From Pseudomonas azotoformans (GTDB taxonomy: Bacteria; Pseudomonadota; Gammaproteobacteria; Pseudomonadales; Pseudomonadaceae), in contig NZ_CP014546.1 of assembly GCF_001579805.1 (NCBI RefSeq), positions 1,550,001 to 1,614,000 on the forward strand: a stretch of 64,000 bases of DNA, read 5' to 3'. The first letter of the stretch is position 1, and the number at the start of each line of letters is the position of its first letter. This document shows positions 1 to 9,908 of the stretch, in pieces. Made by a program: the position numbers and the translations under genes. The notes below the pieces were generated by a model. That model was not told the origin of the DNA. It worked only from the letters and a program-made list of their open reading frames with translations, and did not search any database.

Positions 1-193
1 CGGTGGGGTGTTCAACTTCATCGGCAACCTGTCGGCGATTGCCACGCCGATCGTGATTGGCTTTCTGGCCAGTGGCGATTCGTTTGCGCCAGCAATAACC
101 TATATTGCGGTGCTGGCGTTGCTTGGGGCGCTCTCCTACATATTGTTGGTGGGCAAGGTCGAGCGGATCGAGTTAGATGAAAGCCCTAGTTGA
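1..193 (+). CDS. MFS transporter, C-terminal fragment (cut by window edge)
   Basis: Reading frame 2 is open from the first base to a TGA at 191-193 and encodes about 63 residues with two hydrophobic segments, so the gene starts outside the window. The residues [20 protein letters not shown] resemble the eleventh helix of major facilitator transporters of the anion:cation symporter type (glucarate/galactonate/phthalate-like). The substrate cannot be told from this piece. The stop overlaps the stop of the convergent next gene by 8 nt. Confidence 0.75.
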   Translation, partial: GGVFNFIGNLSAIATPIVIGFLASGDSFAPAITYIAVLALLGALSYILLVGKVERIELDESPS

Positions 194-626
194 GCACACC
201 GTCCAGAATCTCATAGACGATGCCCGTACCCACGGCGATCAACACCACATCCGGCCCCGAACGGCGCCATTCATAGCCGGGATACACCGGCAGGCGCGCC
301 AGGGCCCGGTTATCGAGACGTTCGCCGTAATAGCCGCGCGGCAGCGGCTGGCCCCGCACCAGGCGTACATTCGGCGGTGGCGGTGCGCCACGGGCGAACT
401 GGCCGTGGTTGTCGTGGATGATCTGGCGGACCGGGCCGAAGTCTTGGGGCGGGCCGCCGCGACGGTTGTCCTGCGGGCCGCGATGGTCGTCGCCGCGTTG
501 TTCGTGCTGGCCCTGCGGGCCGCCACGGTCAGGGCCGCCTTGGTCATAAGGCGCAGCCTGCACCAGGGCGCTGGCGCCAAGCACCAGCACGCCAAGGCCG
601 GCAATCACGGTTTTGGGCATTTTCAT
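186..626 (-). CDS. RcnB/CigR-family exported protein
   Basis: A 146-residue protein with a Sec signal peptide ending near VQAAP. A low-complexity Gly/Pro/Arg/Asp/Gln-rich stretch follows (about residues 25-65), then a conserved C-terminal module with [27 protein letters not shown] and a hydrophobic tail. This architecture is that of the RcnB family, often annotated as CigR-like in Pseudomonas; the function in this genus is not established. ATG 626 was chosen over an in-frame upstream start because GAGGAA lies 7-8 nt before it and the signal peptide begins there. Only 25 nt separate it from the trpBA terminator, so its promoter must overlap that hairpin, or it is expressed by read-through. Confidence 0.75.
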   Translation of the reverse strand: MKMPKTVIAGLGVLVLGASALVQAAPYDQGGPDRGGPQGQHEQRGDDHRGPQDNRRGGPPQDFGPVRQIIHDNHGQFARGAPPPPNVRLVRGQPLPRGYYGERLDNRALARLPVYPGYEWRRSGPDVVLIAVGTGIVYEILDGVLN

Positions 627-650
627 CGGGTATTCCTCAGGGCACGCAAA

Positions 651-686
651 CAAAAAAGGGATTTCGAACGAGGTTCGAAATCCCTT
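651..686 (-). terminator. Rho-independent terminator of trpBA
   Basis: Perfect 14-bp inverted repeat (656-669 and 673-686, 3-nt loop). On the minus strand it is followed by a run of six T. It lies 77 nt past the trpA stop and just before the RcnB/CigR-type gene. Confidence 0.85.
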
Positions 687-762
687 GGTCTTGCTGTTTA
701 GGCCGTGCCCGGGCGGGTTGATTCCTCTGTATCAGGAACTTTACCTACTGCTTACGGGGCCC

Positions 763-1571
763 TTACTTACGAGCGTTACGCACGCCTTCCGACAATGCCG
801 CACACAGGCTCAGTACACCGTCGATGGCTTGCTGGTCATTCTTGGCGTTGGCGATGTGGTCGATCAGCGCCGAACCTACGACGACACCATCAGCCAAGCG
901 GGCGATGGCCGCCGCTTGTTCCGGCGTGCGGATACCAAAACCGATGCTGATCGGCAGGTCGGTATGGCGACGCAGGCGGGTCACGGCTTCTTCGACGTGC
1001 TCCAGGGTCGCGGCGCCAGCACCGGTCACACCGGCCACCGACACGTAGTACACAAAGCCGGAGCTGCCATTCAGAACCGTCGGCAGGCGCACATCATCGG
1101 TGGTTGGCGTGGTCAGGCGGATGAAGTCGATACCCGCCGCTTGGGCCGGGTCACACAGTTCGCCGTTATGCTCGGGCGGCATGTCGACCACGATCAGGCC
1201 GTCCACGCCGGCTGCCTTGGCGTCGGCAATAAACTGCGGCACGCCGTATTTGTGGATCGGGTTGAAGTAGCCCATCAACACCAGCGGCGTGTCGTTGTTG
1301 TCCTGGCGGAACTCGCGGACCATCTGCAGGGTTTTCACCAGGTTCTGCTTGGCGTTCAACGCGCGGATGTTGGCCAGTTGAATGGCCGGGCCGTCGGCCA
1401 TCGGGTCGGTGAAGGGCATGCCCAACTCGATCACGTCGGCGCCGGCGGCTGGCAAGCCTTTGAGGATCGCCAGCGAGGTGTCGTAGCCAGGGTCGCCGGC
1501 CGTGACGAAGGTCACCAGGGCGGCGCGATTCTGTTCTTTGAGCTGGGCGAAGCGGGTTTGCAGGCGGCTCA

Positions 1572-1572
<1 letters not shown>
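763..1572 (-). CDS. trpA: Tryptophan synthase alpha subunit
   Basis: A 269-residue protein that cleaves indole-3-glycerol phosphate to indole and glyceraldehyde-3-phosphate within the alpha2beta2 tryptophan synthase complex. The TIM-barrel signature is clear: [14 protein letters not shown] near the N-terminus, the catalytic-Glu/Asp region [14 protein letters not shown] (about residues 49-62), and the phosphate-binding GFGIRTPEQ and VVGSALID near the C-terminus. ATG 1572 shares one base with the trpB stop (TGATG), which indicates translational coupling. Length is normal for the family. Confidence 0.98.
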
Positions 1573-2908
<1,336 letters not shown>

Positions 2909-3805
2909 ATGAGCCGAGACCTTCCGCCCCTCAACGCCCTGCGTGCCTTTGAAGCGACTGCGCGCTTGAACAGCGTCAGTCAGGCCGCCGAGCAATTGCA
3001 TGTGACCCACGGTGCCGTTAGCCGCCAGTTGAAGGTGCTGGAGGAGCATTTGGGTATCAGCCTGTTCGTCAAGGAAGGTCGCGGCCTTAAACTCACAGAT
3101 GCGGGCGTTCGGCTGCGGGATGCCAGCGCCGAGGCCTTCGAGCGGTTGAGGGATGTATGTGCCGAGTTAACCCAGGCCAGTGCCGACGCGCCTTTCGTGC
3201 TCGGCTGTTCGGGCAGCCTGCTGGCGCGCTGGTTGATCCCGCGCCTGGGCCGCTTGAACGCAGACTTGCCGGACCTGCGCCTGCACCTGTCGGCGGGTGA
3301 TGGGGATCTGGACCCGCGCCGCCCAGGCTTGGACGCACTGTTGGTGTTCGCTGAGCCGCCATGGCCGGCGGATATGCAGGTGTATGAGCTGGCCAGTGAA
3401 CGCATCGGCCCGGTGATGAGCCCGCGCTTTGCCGGCTATGAACGTTTGCGCGAGGCACCCGCCGAGGCCTTGTGTGGTGAAAAGCTGTTGCACACCACGT
3501 CACGCCCGCAAGCCTGGCCCAGTTGGGCGGCGCAGCACGGCATCGAGCCCGGCGCGTTGAAACATGGCCAGGGGTTTGAGCATTTGTATTATTTACTGGA
3601 GGCGGCAGTGGCAGGATTGGGTGTAGCCATCGCCCCGCAGCCGCTGGTGGCCGAGGACTTGCGTGCGGGTCGCCTGGTGGCGCCGTGGGGTTTCAGTGAA
3701 ACCCCGGCGCACCTGGCGCTGTGGCTGCCCAAGCGCGCCGCCGATGGGCGCGCCGGGCAACTGGCGCAGTGGCTCAAGGCTGAGCTACGGCGCGAACCGG
3801 TTTAG
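2909..3805 (+). CDS. trpI: LysR-type activator of trpBA
   Basis: A 298-residue LysR-family regulator. The N-terminal winged helix-turn-helix (about residues 6-65) includes [15 protein letters not shown] and [19 protein letters not shown], followed by a periplasmic-binding-protein-like effector domain. Its position divergent from trpBA identifies it as TrpI, which responds to indole-3-glycerol phosphate. The stop codon overlaps the stop of the convergent DUF883 gene by 4 nt. Confidence 0.93.
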   Translation: MSRDLPPLNALRAFEATARLNSVSQAAEQLHVTHGAVSRQLKVLEEHLGISLFVKEGRGLKLTDAGVRLRDASAEAFERLRDVCAELTQASADAPFVLGCSGSLLARWLIPRLGRLNADLPDLRLHLSAGDGDLDPRRPGLDALLVFAEPPWPADMQVYELASERIGPVMSPRFAGYERLREAPAEALCGEKLLHTTSRPQAWPSWAAQHGIEPGALKHGQGFEHLYYLLEAAVAGLGVAIAPQPLVAEDLRAGRLVAPWGFSETPAHLALWLPKRAADGRAGQLAQWLKAELRREPV

Positions 3806-4128
3806 TCGCCGCGTTTGCACAGCAGATAAGCCGCGAGCAGGCCCAGTGCACCGACGGCGACGCCGGCTGTGGTCCATGGGTGCTCTTGTGCGTAGTCCCG
3901 GGTTGCAACACCGGTTTCGCGGATTTTGACTTTGCTTTCTTCGTAGGCATCGCTGATCAAGTGGCGGGAGTGCTTGAGGGCATTCTCGGCATTGCTTTTC
4001 AGGGCCTTCAAGGTTTTGCGCGACTCGTCGGATGCATCGTCCTTGAGGCTTTCCAAAGACTTGAGCAGGCTCGAAATCTCGGCTTCCATGCTTTCCAGCG
4101 ACGCTTTGCGTAAAGAAGTGTTGGCCAT
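3802..4128 (-). CDS. DUF883 (ElaB/YqjD-like) membrane-anchored protein
   Basis: A 108-residue protein: a long, charged, probably coiled-coil helix (about residues 5-75) followed by an amphipathic segment and one C-terminal transmembrane helix ending in CKRGD. E. coli relatives YqjD and ElaB are C-tail-anchored inner-membrane proteins associated with ribosomes and induced in stationary phase. The ribosome link is family knowledge, not visible here. An AGGAG-type ribosome-binding site precedes ATG 4128. Confidence 0.85.
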   Translation of the reverse strand: MANTSLRKASLESMEAEISSLLKSLESLKDDASDESRKTLKALKSNAENALKHSRHLISDAYEESKVKIRETGVATRDYAQEHPWTTAGVAVGALGLLAAYLLCKRGD

Positions 4129-4249
4129 GTGGACTCTCCTGAAGTGATTGAGTGGCGTGTGTAGATACCGACTGCGGCCGTTTCAGAAAGTGCAGTAAAT
4201 CTGAACTTTCGGGTACGAACAGTCGCCAGAAGCAGTACGAACATTGACT

Positions 4250-4260
4250 GCTACGCTTGC
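4250..4260 (+). promoter_or_regulatory. Candidate RpoS-type -10 element for dodecin
   Basis: GCTACGCTTGC matches the sigma-S extended -10 consensus KCTAYRCTTAA at 9 of 11 positions and lies 25 nt before the dodecin ATG, giving a leader of about 20 nt with its own AGGAG. Pattern match only. Confidence 0.4.
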
Positions 4261-4284
4261 TTAACGACCCTTAGGAGAACTGCC

Positions 4285-4500
4285 ATGAGTGATCATCACA
4301 CCTACAAGAAAGTTGAACTGGTGGGCTCGTCTACCTCCAGCATCGAAGACGCCATCAACAATGCGCTGGCCGAGGCCAACAAGAGCATCAAGCATCTGGA
4401 ATGGTTCGAGGTGACTGAAACCCGTGGTCACATCAAGGACGGCAAGGCCGCGCACTTCCAGGTCACCCTCAAGGTGGGGTTCCGAATTGCCAGTAGTTGA
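4285..4500 (+). CDS. Dodecin family flavin-storage protein
   Basis: A 71-residue protein with typical dodecin length and fold signature: HTYKKVELVGSS, a helix SIEDAINNALAEANKS, then the flavin-stacking Trp in HLEWFEVTETRGHI and a C-terminal strand FQVTLKVGFRI. Dodecins form hollow dodecamers that bind riboflavin or FMN, and in some species CoA, and buffer free flavin in the cytoplasm. TTAGGAG lies 8 nt upstream of ATG. It stands alone, divergent from the DUF883 gene. Confidence 0.93.
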   Translation: MSDHHTYKKVELVGSSTSSIEDAINNALAEANKSIKHLEWFEVTETRGHIKDGKAAHFQVTLKVGFRIASS

Positions 4501-4615
4501 TCGCATCGGTTGAACTTGCTGACTGGCCGATTGCCATAACCTGCGCTACAACCAATGGGTGCCGATGCCACAAGCGTCGGCACGCTCTTTTCGATCAGCG
4601 CAAGGAAAGTAACGG

Positions 4616-4843
4616 ATGAAGAAGTTCCTGTTAGCGGTAGGTTTGTTGAGCATTGCAGGCACGGCCCTGGCGGCGGGCAAGCCTTGTGAAGAGCTCAAAA
4701 GCGAAATTGCAGCGAAAATCGACGCCAAGGGCGCTTCGGGTTATTCGCTGGAAGTGGTGGATAAAGGCGCTGCGCCGAGCGATCACACAGTGGTCGGCAC
4801 CTGCGAGGGTGGCACCAAGGAAATTGCCTACAAGCGCGGTTAA
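4616..4843 (+). CDS. DUF1161 periplasmic protein (copy 1)
   Basis: A 75-residue exported protein with a signal peptide ending ALAAG, then a roughly 55-residue domain with two cysteines (in KPCEELKSEI and VVGTCEGGTKEIAYKRG) that probably form a disulfide. This is the DUF1161 family; the role is unknown. A paralogue lies at 6663-6902 with the same cysteine spacing. AAGGAAAG precedes the start. A strong terminator follows directly. Confidence 0.87.
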   Translation: MKKFLLAVGLLSIAGTALAAGKPCEELKSEIAAKIDAKGASGYSLEVVDKGAAPSDHTVVGTCEGGTKEIAYKRG

Positions 4844-4860
4844 TCCCGTGTTGCAGACAT

Positions 4861-4890
4861 AAAAAACCGACGCGTTGCGTCGGTTTTTTT
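4861..4890. terminator. Bidirectional Rho-independent terminator
   Basis: The hairpin CCGACGCGTTGCGTCGG is flanked by A6 and T7, so it can end transcription from both the DUF1161 gene and the convergent monooxygenase gene. Confidence 0.92.
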
Positions 4891-4902
4891 CGTCTGAAGG
4901 TT

Positions 4903-5904
4903 TTAGCCCTTCATCACCTGCGCCAGCAGCTCGTAGGAATGAATCCGGTCGGCGTGTTCGTACAGGTCGCTGGTGAAAATCAGCTCGTCGGCGCCGGTCT
5001 GCTCGATCAACACCTCCAGCTTGGCGCGGATCTTCGCCGGGCCGCCGACCATTGCCAGGCCCAGGAAGCTGCCGACCGCGTCTTTTTCATGGGGCAACCA
5101 CAAGCCGTCCATGGTTTTTACGGGTGGACGCTGCACCAGGCTTTGCCCGCGCATCAGCGCAAGGATGCGTTGGTAGACGGAGGTAGCCAGGTAGTCCGCT
5201 TGCTCGTCGGTATCTGCCGCGACCAGGGGAATGCCGAGCATCACGTAGGGTTTATCCAGCACGGCTGACGGTTTGAAGTGATTGCGGTACACGCGAATCG
5301 CCTCATGCATCAGGCGGGGTGCGAAATGCGAGGCGAAGGCGTAGGGCAAACCGCGTTCGCCTGCCAGCTGTGCACTGAACAAGCTGGAGCCGAGCAGCCA
5401 CACCGGTACGTTAGTGCCGGTGCCAGGCACGGCGATGATCCGTTGGTCGGGAGTGCGAGGGCCCAGGTAGGCCATCAGCTCAGCCACGTCTTCCGGGAAT
5501 TCATCCGCGCTGCCGGAGCGCTCACGGCGCAGGGCACGGGCGGTCATCTGGTCGGAGCCGGGCGCGCGGCCCAGACCCAGGTCGATACGGCCGGGGTAGA
5601 GGCTTTCCAGGGTGCCGAACTGTTCGGCGATCACCAGCGGCGCGTGGTTGGGCAACATCACGCCGCCGGAACCGACGCGAATGGTCGAGGTACCACCGGC
5701 CAGGTAGCCCAGCAGCACCGAAGTGGCCGAACTGGCGATACCGTCCATATTGTGGTGCTCGGCCACCCAGAAACGGTTGTAGCCGAATTTTTCCACGTGC
5801 TGGGCCAGGTCCAGGGAATTGCGCAGCGACTGCGCGATGCTGCCATTGGCGCGTACGGGCACCAGGTCGAGGGTGGAAAATTTTACGTCGGACAGCGATT
5901 TCAT
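4903..5904 (-). CDS. LLM-class flavin-dependent oxidoreductase (YhbW-like)
   Basis: A 333-residue member of the bacterial-luciferase-like monooxygenases. Recognised by [28 protein letters not shown], the [20 protein letters not shown] segment and [10 protein letters not shown], which bind FMNH2 phosphate in this family. Closest known type is E. coli YhbW; the physiological substrate is unknown. ATG 5904 has GGAG at about 9 nt and opens the conserved region; the in-frame extension upstream to 5970 is not conserved-looking. Monocistronic, divergent from osmC. Confidence 0.9.
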   Translation of the reverse strand: MKSLSDVKFSTLDLVPVRANGSIAQSLRNSLDLAQHVEKFGYNRFWVAEHHNMDGIASSATSVLLGYLAGGTSTIRVGSGGVMLPNHAPLVIAEQFGTLESLYPGRIDLGLGRAPGSDQMTARALRRERSGSADEFPEDVAELMAYLGPRTPDQRIIAVPGTGTNVPVWLLGSSLFSAQLAGERGLPYAFASHFAPRLMHEAIRVYRNHFKPSAVLDKPYVMLGIPLVAADTDEQADYLATSVYQRILALMRGQSLVQRPPVKTMDGLWLPHEKDAVGSFLGLAMVGGPAKIRAKLEVLIEQTGADELIFTSDLYEHADRIHSYELLAQVMKG

Positions 5905-6121
5905 AAGCCTGCTTCTCCAATGGGGGCGCAGGCTTCTTAGACGAACCAAAACCTGCCGCTTCATGTGCATGTCTATGCAATGAGGGCATATACCCGAGAT
6001 TCAATAGCGACTCAGGAAATTTCCTACTTGATTGCTAGGTTTCTCTCACAAGATGAACTTTGCCAGTCCGACTATCCTCAGAACCCTTACTGACGCAAAA
6101 CCACCGTTCGAGGAGACCGCT
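5905..6121. other. Intergenic control region between the monooxygenase gene and osmC
   Basis: 217 bp between divergent genes. It holds a perfect 12-bp palindrome AGGAAATTTCCT (6014-6025), a possible operator, and CTATCCT (6072-6078), a weak sigma-S -10 match 44 nt before the osmC ATG. The regulator is unidentified. Confidence 0.4.
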
Positions 6122-6553
6122 ATGAGTATTGTGAAAAAAGCATCCGCGCATTGGGAAGGTGACCTGAAGACAGGCCTGGGGTCCATTTCCACGGAAACCG
6201 GCGTGCTACGTGAAGCGCCCTACGGCTTCAAGGCGCGTTTCGAGGGTGGCAAGGGCACCAACCCCGAAGAACTGATCGGAGCGGCCCACGCCGGCTGTTT
6301 CTCCATGGCCTTTTCCATGATTCTCGGCGATGCCGGGCTCAAGGCCGACAGCATCGACACCCAGGCTGAAGTAACCCTGGACCAGGTCGACGGTGGTTTT
6401 GCGATCACCGCCGTGCACCTGATCCTCAAGGCCAAGATTCCGGGTGCAAGCCAGGCGCAGTTCGATGAATTGAGCAAGAAGGCCAAGGAAGGGTGCCCAG
6501 TGTCCAAGGTGCTGAATGCGAAAATCAGCCTGGATGCCACGCTGGTCGGCTAA
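6122..6553 (+). CDS. osmC: OsmC-family peroxiredoxin
   Basis: A 143-residue OsmC/Ohr-family thiol peroxidase that reduces organic hydroperoxides. Both redox cysteines are present: one in IGAAHAGCFSMAFS (about residue 60) and one in KEGCPVSKVLNAKIS (about residue 125). The ALKASAHWEGDLKTG-like N-terminus with GxGxIST (here GLGSISTETG) points to OsmC rather than Ohr. ATG 6122 has GAGGAGA 6 nt upstream. In E. coli osmC is osmotically and RpoS induced. Confidence 0.95.
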   Translation: MSIVKKASAHWEGDLKTGLGSISTETGVLREAPYGFKARFEGGKGTNPEELIGAAHAGCFSMAFSMILGDAGLKADSIDTQAEVTLDQVDGGFAITAVHLILKAKIPGASQAQFDELSKKAKEGCPVSKVLNAKISLDATLVG

Positions 6554-6561
6554 TCCCTCTA

Positions 6562-6591
6562 CTTCAGGAGCGAGCAGGCTCGCTCCTGAAG
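6562..6591. repeat. Short palindromic (REP-like) hairpin after osmC
   Basis: 13-bp perfect arms (6562-6574, 6579-6591) with a 4-nt loop, containing the GGAGCGAGC..GCTCGCTCC core common in Pseudomonas REP sequences. There is no T-run, so it is more likely a REP-type mRNA 3'-end hairpin than a classical terminator. Confidence 0.7.
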
Positions 6592-6662
6592 CCTCAAATA
6601 TGATCGAATAGCCTGCAGCCTAAGCGCACATCCGTGCGCAGTGCATTCAGGGAGCTTCACAC

Positions 6663-6902
6663 ATGAAACGTTTTGCCTTGGCAATCATCTGCGGTGTATT
6701 GGCCACTTCGGCCGTGGCCGCGCCAAAAGATTGTGAAGAGCTCAGGAAAGAGATTGAAGTGAAGATCCAGGCCAAGGCGATTCCTTCGTACACCCTGGAA
6801 ATCATCACCGCCGAAGAAGCCAAGAATCACGACAGTGCGATGATTGTCGGTTCGTGCGAAAACGGCACCAAGCGCATCATCTACCAGAAAAACAACGACT
6901 GA
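6663..6902 (+). CDS. DUF1161 periplasmic protein (copy 2)
   Basis: A 79-residue protein with a signal peptide (cleavage near AVAAP) and the same two-cysteine module as the gene at 4616: KDCEELRKEIEVKIQAK and IVGSCENGTKRIIYQK. About half of the mature residues appear shared between the two copies. Function is unknown. AGGGAG stands about 10 nt upstream of the start. Its stop abuts the stop of the convergent lipoprotein gene. Confidence 0.87.
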   Translation: MKRFALAIICGVLATSAVAAPKDCEELRKEIEVKIQAKAIPSYTLEIITAEEAKNHDSAMIVGSCENGTKRIIYQKNND

Positions 6903-7325
6903 TCAGATGCAGTTGACGCTGCGTTCCTCCGCGAGCAACTGACGCGCCGAGTCATATAGCCGGATATTCGGCGTGAAGGCCAGCGAGCGCCCTTCCAGCA
7001 CGTAACGCTGGCCGGCCTGGAAGTGGTCGTATTCCAGGGTCATGAAGCAGGTGCGATACATCATCTGGCTGAGCCCACCCAAACCGCCGCCGGCCGGGAC
7101 TTCAAAGTCGAAGCGCACCATCAGTTCGTGATGGCCGGGCGGGAATTGGAAGAAACGCCCATCCTCCAGGTTCTTGCCATCCAGGCGCTGCGCCATCACC
7201 AGCTTGGAACCCGGTGTCGGCGTGGTGAAGTCGACCCACGCTTGCTGTGGATCCGCCGGTGGCACGGGCGTGGTGGTGCAGGCACCGAGGAACAGGGCGG
7301 CAACGGGAAGCAAGAGCTGGCGCAT
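6903..7325 (-). CDS. Predicted outer-envelope lipoprotein, unknown function
   Basis: A 140-residue lipoprotein with signal peptide and lipobox LFLGAC (Cys about residue 16). The mature part contains DFTTPTPGSKLVMAQRLDG, a PGHHELMVRFDF motif and a C-terminal segment with YVLEGRSLAF, resembling small Pseudomonas lipoproteins conserved next to osmC-region genes. I do not recognise a function. ATG 7325 was preferred over GTG 7334 for the signal peptide; the ribosome-binding site (GAGTG) is weak. Confidence 0.75.
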   Translation of the reverse strand: MRQLLLPVAALFLGACTTTPVPPADPQQAWVDFTTPTPGSKLVMAQRLDGKNLEDGRFFQFPPGHHELMVRFDFEVPAGGGLGGLSQMMYRTCFMTLEYDHFQAGQRYVLEGRSLAFTPNIRLYDSARQLLAEERSVNCI

Positions 7326-7467
7326 GGCAGGCACTCAATGGGAAGGAAGTAGTGAGCCTGGCGCCGATGGCAGCAGACTCCCTATGAGTATAAACACGTC
7401 ATGCCATGGAAAAATTCCGCACAGGCGCGATAGTCTGGCGAGCAAATTACCCAGGAGCGGTCGGGGC

Positions 7468-8511
7468 ATGGTCAGGCGTTTTCTTCCAGGGGTGATGGTC
7501 TTGCTGCTCAGCGGCTGCTCCAGCGTGAGTTATTACAGCCAGTTGGTCAGCGGCCAATGGCAATTGCTGCGGGCCCGAGAGCCGGTGGCGCAGGTCATTG
7601 CCGATTCTTCCCGCCCGCCGCTGTTACGCGAACACCTGGTGCAATCACAAAAAGCGCGCACGTTCGCCAGTGAGCATTTGCACCTGCCTGACAACCAGAG
7701 CTACAGGTTGTATGCCGATATCGGTCGGCCCTATGTGGTCTGGAATGTGTTTGCCACGCAGGAGTTTTCCCTGTCCCCCGAAACCCATTGCTTCCCCATT
7801 GCCGGCTGTGTGGCCTATCGCGGTTACTACAACCAGGGCGCGGCGCGCGGTGAGGCGGCGTTGTTGAAACAGCGCGGCATGGATGTGTCGATCGGTGGCG
7901 TCGAGGCCTATTCCACCTTGGGTTGGTTCAACGACCCGATCATGAATTCGATGATGAGCTGGGGCGATGAGCGCCTGGCCACGTTGATTTTCCATGAGCT
8001 GGCGCACCAACGTTTCTATGTGAAGGACGACACCGAGTTCAACGAGTCGTTTGCCAATTTCGTCGAGCAAGAAGGCACGCGGCAATGGCGTGCTGCGCGG
8101 GGGTTGCCGCCGCAGAGCCTGTCGACGTCGAAGCAGCGTGACCAGTTTATCCAGCTGGTCCTCGACACCCGGCAACGCTTGGAAAAACTCTATGCCCAAC
8201 CGCTGGCCGCTGATGCGATGCGTCAGGCCAAGGCGGCCGAGTTCGAGCGTTTGCGCAGCGAGTACCGGCAACTGCGCGACAGCCAGTGGGGCGGGGATAA
8301 GCGTTATGACGCGTGGATCAACCAGCCGATGAACAACGCGCGGTTGTTGCCGTTCGGGCTGTATGACCAGTGGGTGCCGGCGTTTGCGGCGTTGTTTGCA
8401 CGGGAAGGTGGGGATTGGGTGAGGTTTTATAAGGCGGTGGAGAAGATCGGTGGGATGCCGATTGACCAGCGCAAAGCAGCGTTGAGGCAGTTGCAAGGTG
8501 ATGGCCTTTAG
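7468..8511 (+). CDS. Lipoprotein zinc aminopeptidase (Aminopep family)
   Basis: A 347-residue predicted lipoprotein with lipobox LLLSGC (Cys about residue 17). It carries a gluzincin-type active site: FHELAHQRFYVKDDTEFNESFANFVEQEG contains HExxH and the downstream Glu ligand (about residues 173-195). It matches the Pfam 'Aminopep' family of predicted aminopeptidases; substrate unknown. ATG 7468 has AGGAG at 10 nt; the open frame extends much farther upstream across the oppositely oriented lipoprotein gene but without coding character. Confidence 0.87.
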   Translation: MVRRFLPGVMVLLLSGCSSVSYYSQLVSGQWQLLRAREPVAQVIADSSRPPLLREHLVQSQKARTFASEHLHLPDNQSYRLYADIGRPYVVWNVFATQEFSLSPETHCFPIAGCVAYRGYYNQGAARGEAALLKQRGMDVSIGGVEAYSTLGWFNDPIMNSMMSWGDERLATLIFHELAHQRFYVKDDTEFNESFANFVEQEGTRQWRAARGLPPQSLSTSKQRDQFIQLVLDTRQRLEKLYAQPLAADAMRQAKAAEFERLRSEYRQLRDSQWGGDKRYDAWINQPMNNARLLPFGLYDQWVPAFAALFAREGGDWVRFYKAVEKIGGMPIDQRKAALRQLQGDGL

Positions 8512-8516
8512 GGCCT

Positions 8517-8601
8517 CTTCGCGAGCAAGCCCGCTCCCACATTCGGCCCCGTTCCTACCGAATAAATGCGGTCGAATGTGGGAGCGGGCTTGCTCGCGAA
8601 G
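8517..8601. repeat. Inverted pair of REP elements (BIME-like)
   Basis: Two perfectly complementary 29-bp arms (8517-8545 and 8573-8601) around a 27-bp loop, each with the GCGAGCAAGCCCGCTCCCAC REP core of Pseudomonas. It sits between two convergent genes, a usual place for REP doublets mobilised by RAYT (TnpA-REP) transposases. Confidence 0.93.
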
Positions 8602-8607
8602 GCGGTC

Positions 8608-9267
8608 TCAAGGCCGCTGTAGGAACGCCTGATGCATCTCACCCAATGTTTCAAAATGCCAAGTCGGCGCCTCGGCATTCAGCTCTTCGAAACTGCCAAA
8701 CCCATACCCCACCGCTGCCGAATCCAACCCGTTGCTGCGCGCGCCGATCAGGTCATGCTTGCGGTCACCAATCATCAGGGTGGTGGCCGGGTCCAGGCCT
8801 TCCTCGCTCATCAAGTGGGCGATCAGTTCGACCTTGTTGGTGCGCGTACCGTCCAGTTCGCTGCCGTAGATCACCTTGAAGTGCTTGGCGAAATCGAAGT
8901 GCCGCGCGATCTCGCGGGCGAATACCCAAGGCTTGGAGGTGGCGACGTAGAGTTGGCGCCCCTGGCCGCTCAAGTCCTCCAGCAACGGCATCACGCCGTC
9001 GAACACGCGGTTCTCATACAAGCCGGTCACCTTGAAGCGCTCGCGGTAGAAATTCACCGCCTCCCAGGCCTTGGCTTCGTCAAAACCGTAGAACTGCATG
9101 AACGCTTGCAGCAACGGCGGGCCGATGAAGTGCTCCAGCTTGGTCAGATCCGGCTCGTCGATCCCCAGTTTGCCGAGGGCATATTGGATCGAGCGGGTAA
9201 TGCCTTCGCGCGGGTCAGTGAGGGTGCCGTCCAGGTCGAACAGCACGGTTTGGTAGTGCAGGGTCAT
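8608..9267 (-). CDS. HAD-superfamily phosphatase (Gph-like)
   Basis: A 219-residue HAD hydrolase with all four motifs: nucleophile LFDLDGTLTD (about residues 9-18), motif II VATSKPW, a conserved Lys, and motif IV MIGDRKHDLIGARSNG. The helical cap follows motif I. It resembles phosphoglycolate phosphatases and pyrophosphatase-like enzymes; true substrate uncertain. ATG 9267 overlaps the stop of the upstream gamma carbonic anhydrase gene by 4 nt (ATGA), so the two form an operon. Confidence 0.9.
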   Translation of the reverse strand: MTLHYQTVLFDLDGTLTDPREGITRSIQYALGKLGIDEPDLTKLEHFIGPPLLQAFMQFYGFDEAKAWEAVNFYRERFKVTGLYENRVFDGVMPLLEDLSGQGRQLYVATSKPWVFAREIARHFDFAKHFKVIYGSELDGTRTNKVELIAHLMSEEGLDPATTLMIGDRKHDLIGARSNGLDSAAVGYGFGSFEELNAEAPTWHFETLGEMHQAFLQRP

Positions 9268-9806
9268 CGGTCGAATCCTTCAGCCAGGTGCAGGTCTTTG
9301 AGCTTCACGTAGTTCGCGGCGCTGTAGGTGAAAAAGGCGCGCTCCTTGTCAGTCAGCGGGCGGACTTGTTTAACCGGGCTGCCCACGTACAGGAACCCGC
9401 TTTCGAGTTTCTTGCCTGGCGGCACCAGGCTGCCGGCGCCGATGATCACGTCGTCTTCCACCACCGCGCCGTCCATGACGATGCTGCCCATGCCGATCAG
9501 GATGCGGCTGCCCACGGTGCAGCCATGCAGCATGACTTTGTGGGCGATGGTCACGTCGTCGCCGATCAGCAACGGGAAGCCCTCCGGATTGAAGGGCCCT
9601 GCGTGGGTGATGTGCAGCACGCAGCCATCCTGCACGCTGGTGCGCGCACCGATGCGGATGCGGTGCATGTCGCCGCGGATCACGGTCAGCGGCCAGACCG
9701 AGCTGTCGGCGCCGATTTCGACATCGCCGATCACCACCGCCGAAATATCGACAAAAGCCCCGGCGCCCAGGGCCGGCGTGTGGTTCTGATAGGTGCGAAG
9801 GGTCAC
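9264..9806 (-). CDS. Gamma-carbonic-anhydrase family protein (YrdA-like)
   Basis: A 180-residue left-handed beta-helix protein with hexapeptide repeats (VIGDVEIGADSSVWPLTVIRGD, and so on). Metal-ligand histidines are seen in CVLHITHAG, TIAHKVMLHGC. Proteins of this kind are trimeric and zinc-binding; E. coli YrdA has little or no detectable carbonic anhydrase activity, so the activity here is open. The start is GTG 9806, with GAGAGAGG upstream. Operon with the HAD gene; divergent from prlC. Confidence 0.9.
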   Translation of the reverse strand: MTLRTYQNHTPALGAGAFVDISAVVIGDVEIGADSSVWPLTVIRGDMHRIRIGARTSVQDGCVLHITHAGPFNPEGFPLLIGDDVTIAHKVMLHGCTVGSRILIGMGSIVMDGAVVEDDVIIGAGSLVPPGKKLESGFLYVGSPVKQVRPLTDKERAFFTYSAANYVKLKDLHLAEGFDR

Positions 9807-9908
9807 GATAGCCTCTCTCTCTTCTGCTGATAGCTGCGGTGGGCGTTGATTGTAATTAAGATGGCCCCATCTTTGTTCTTACATGTTTCTTCAGCCAAGG
9901 TGCCAACC

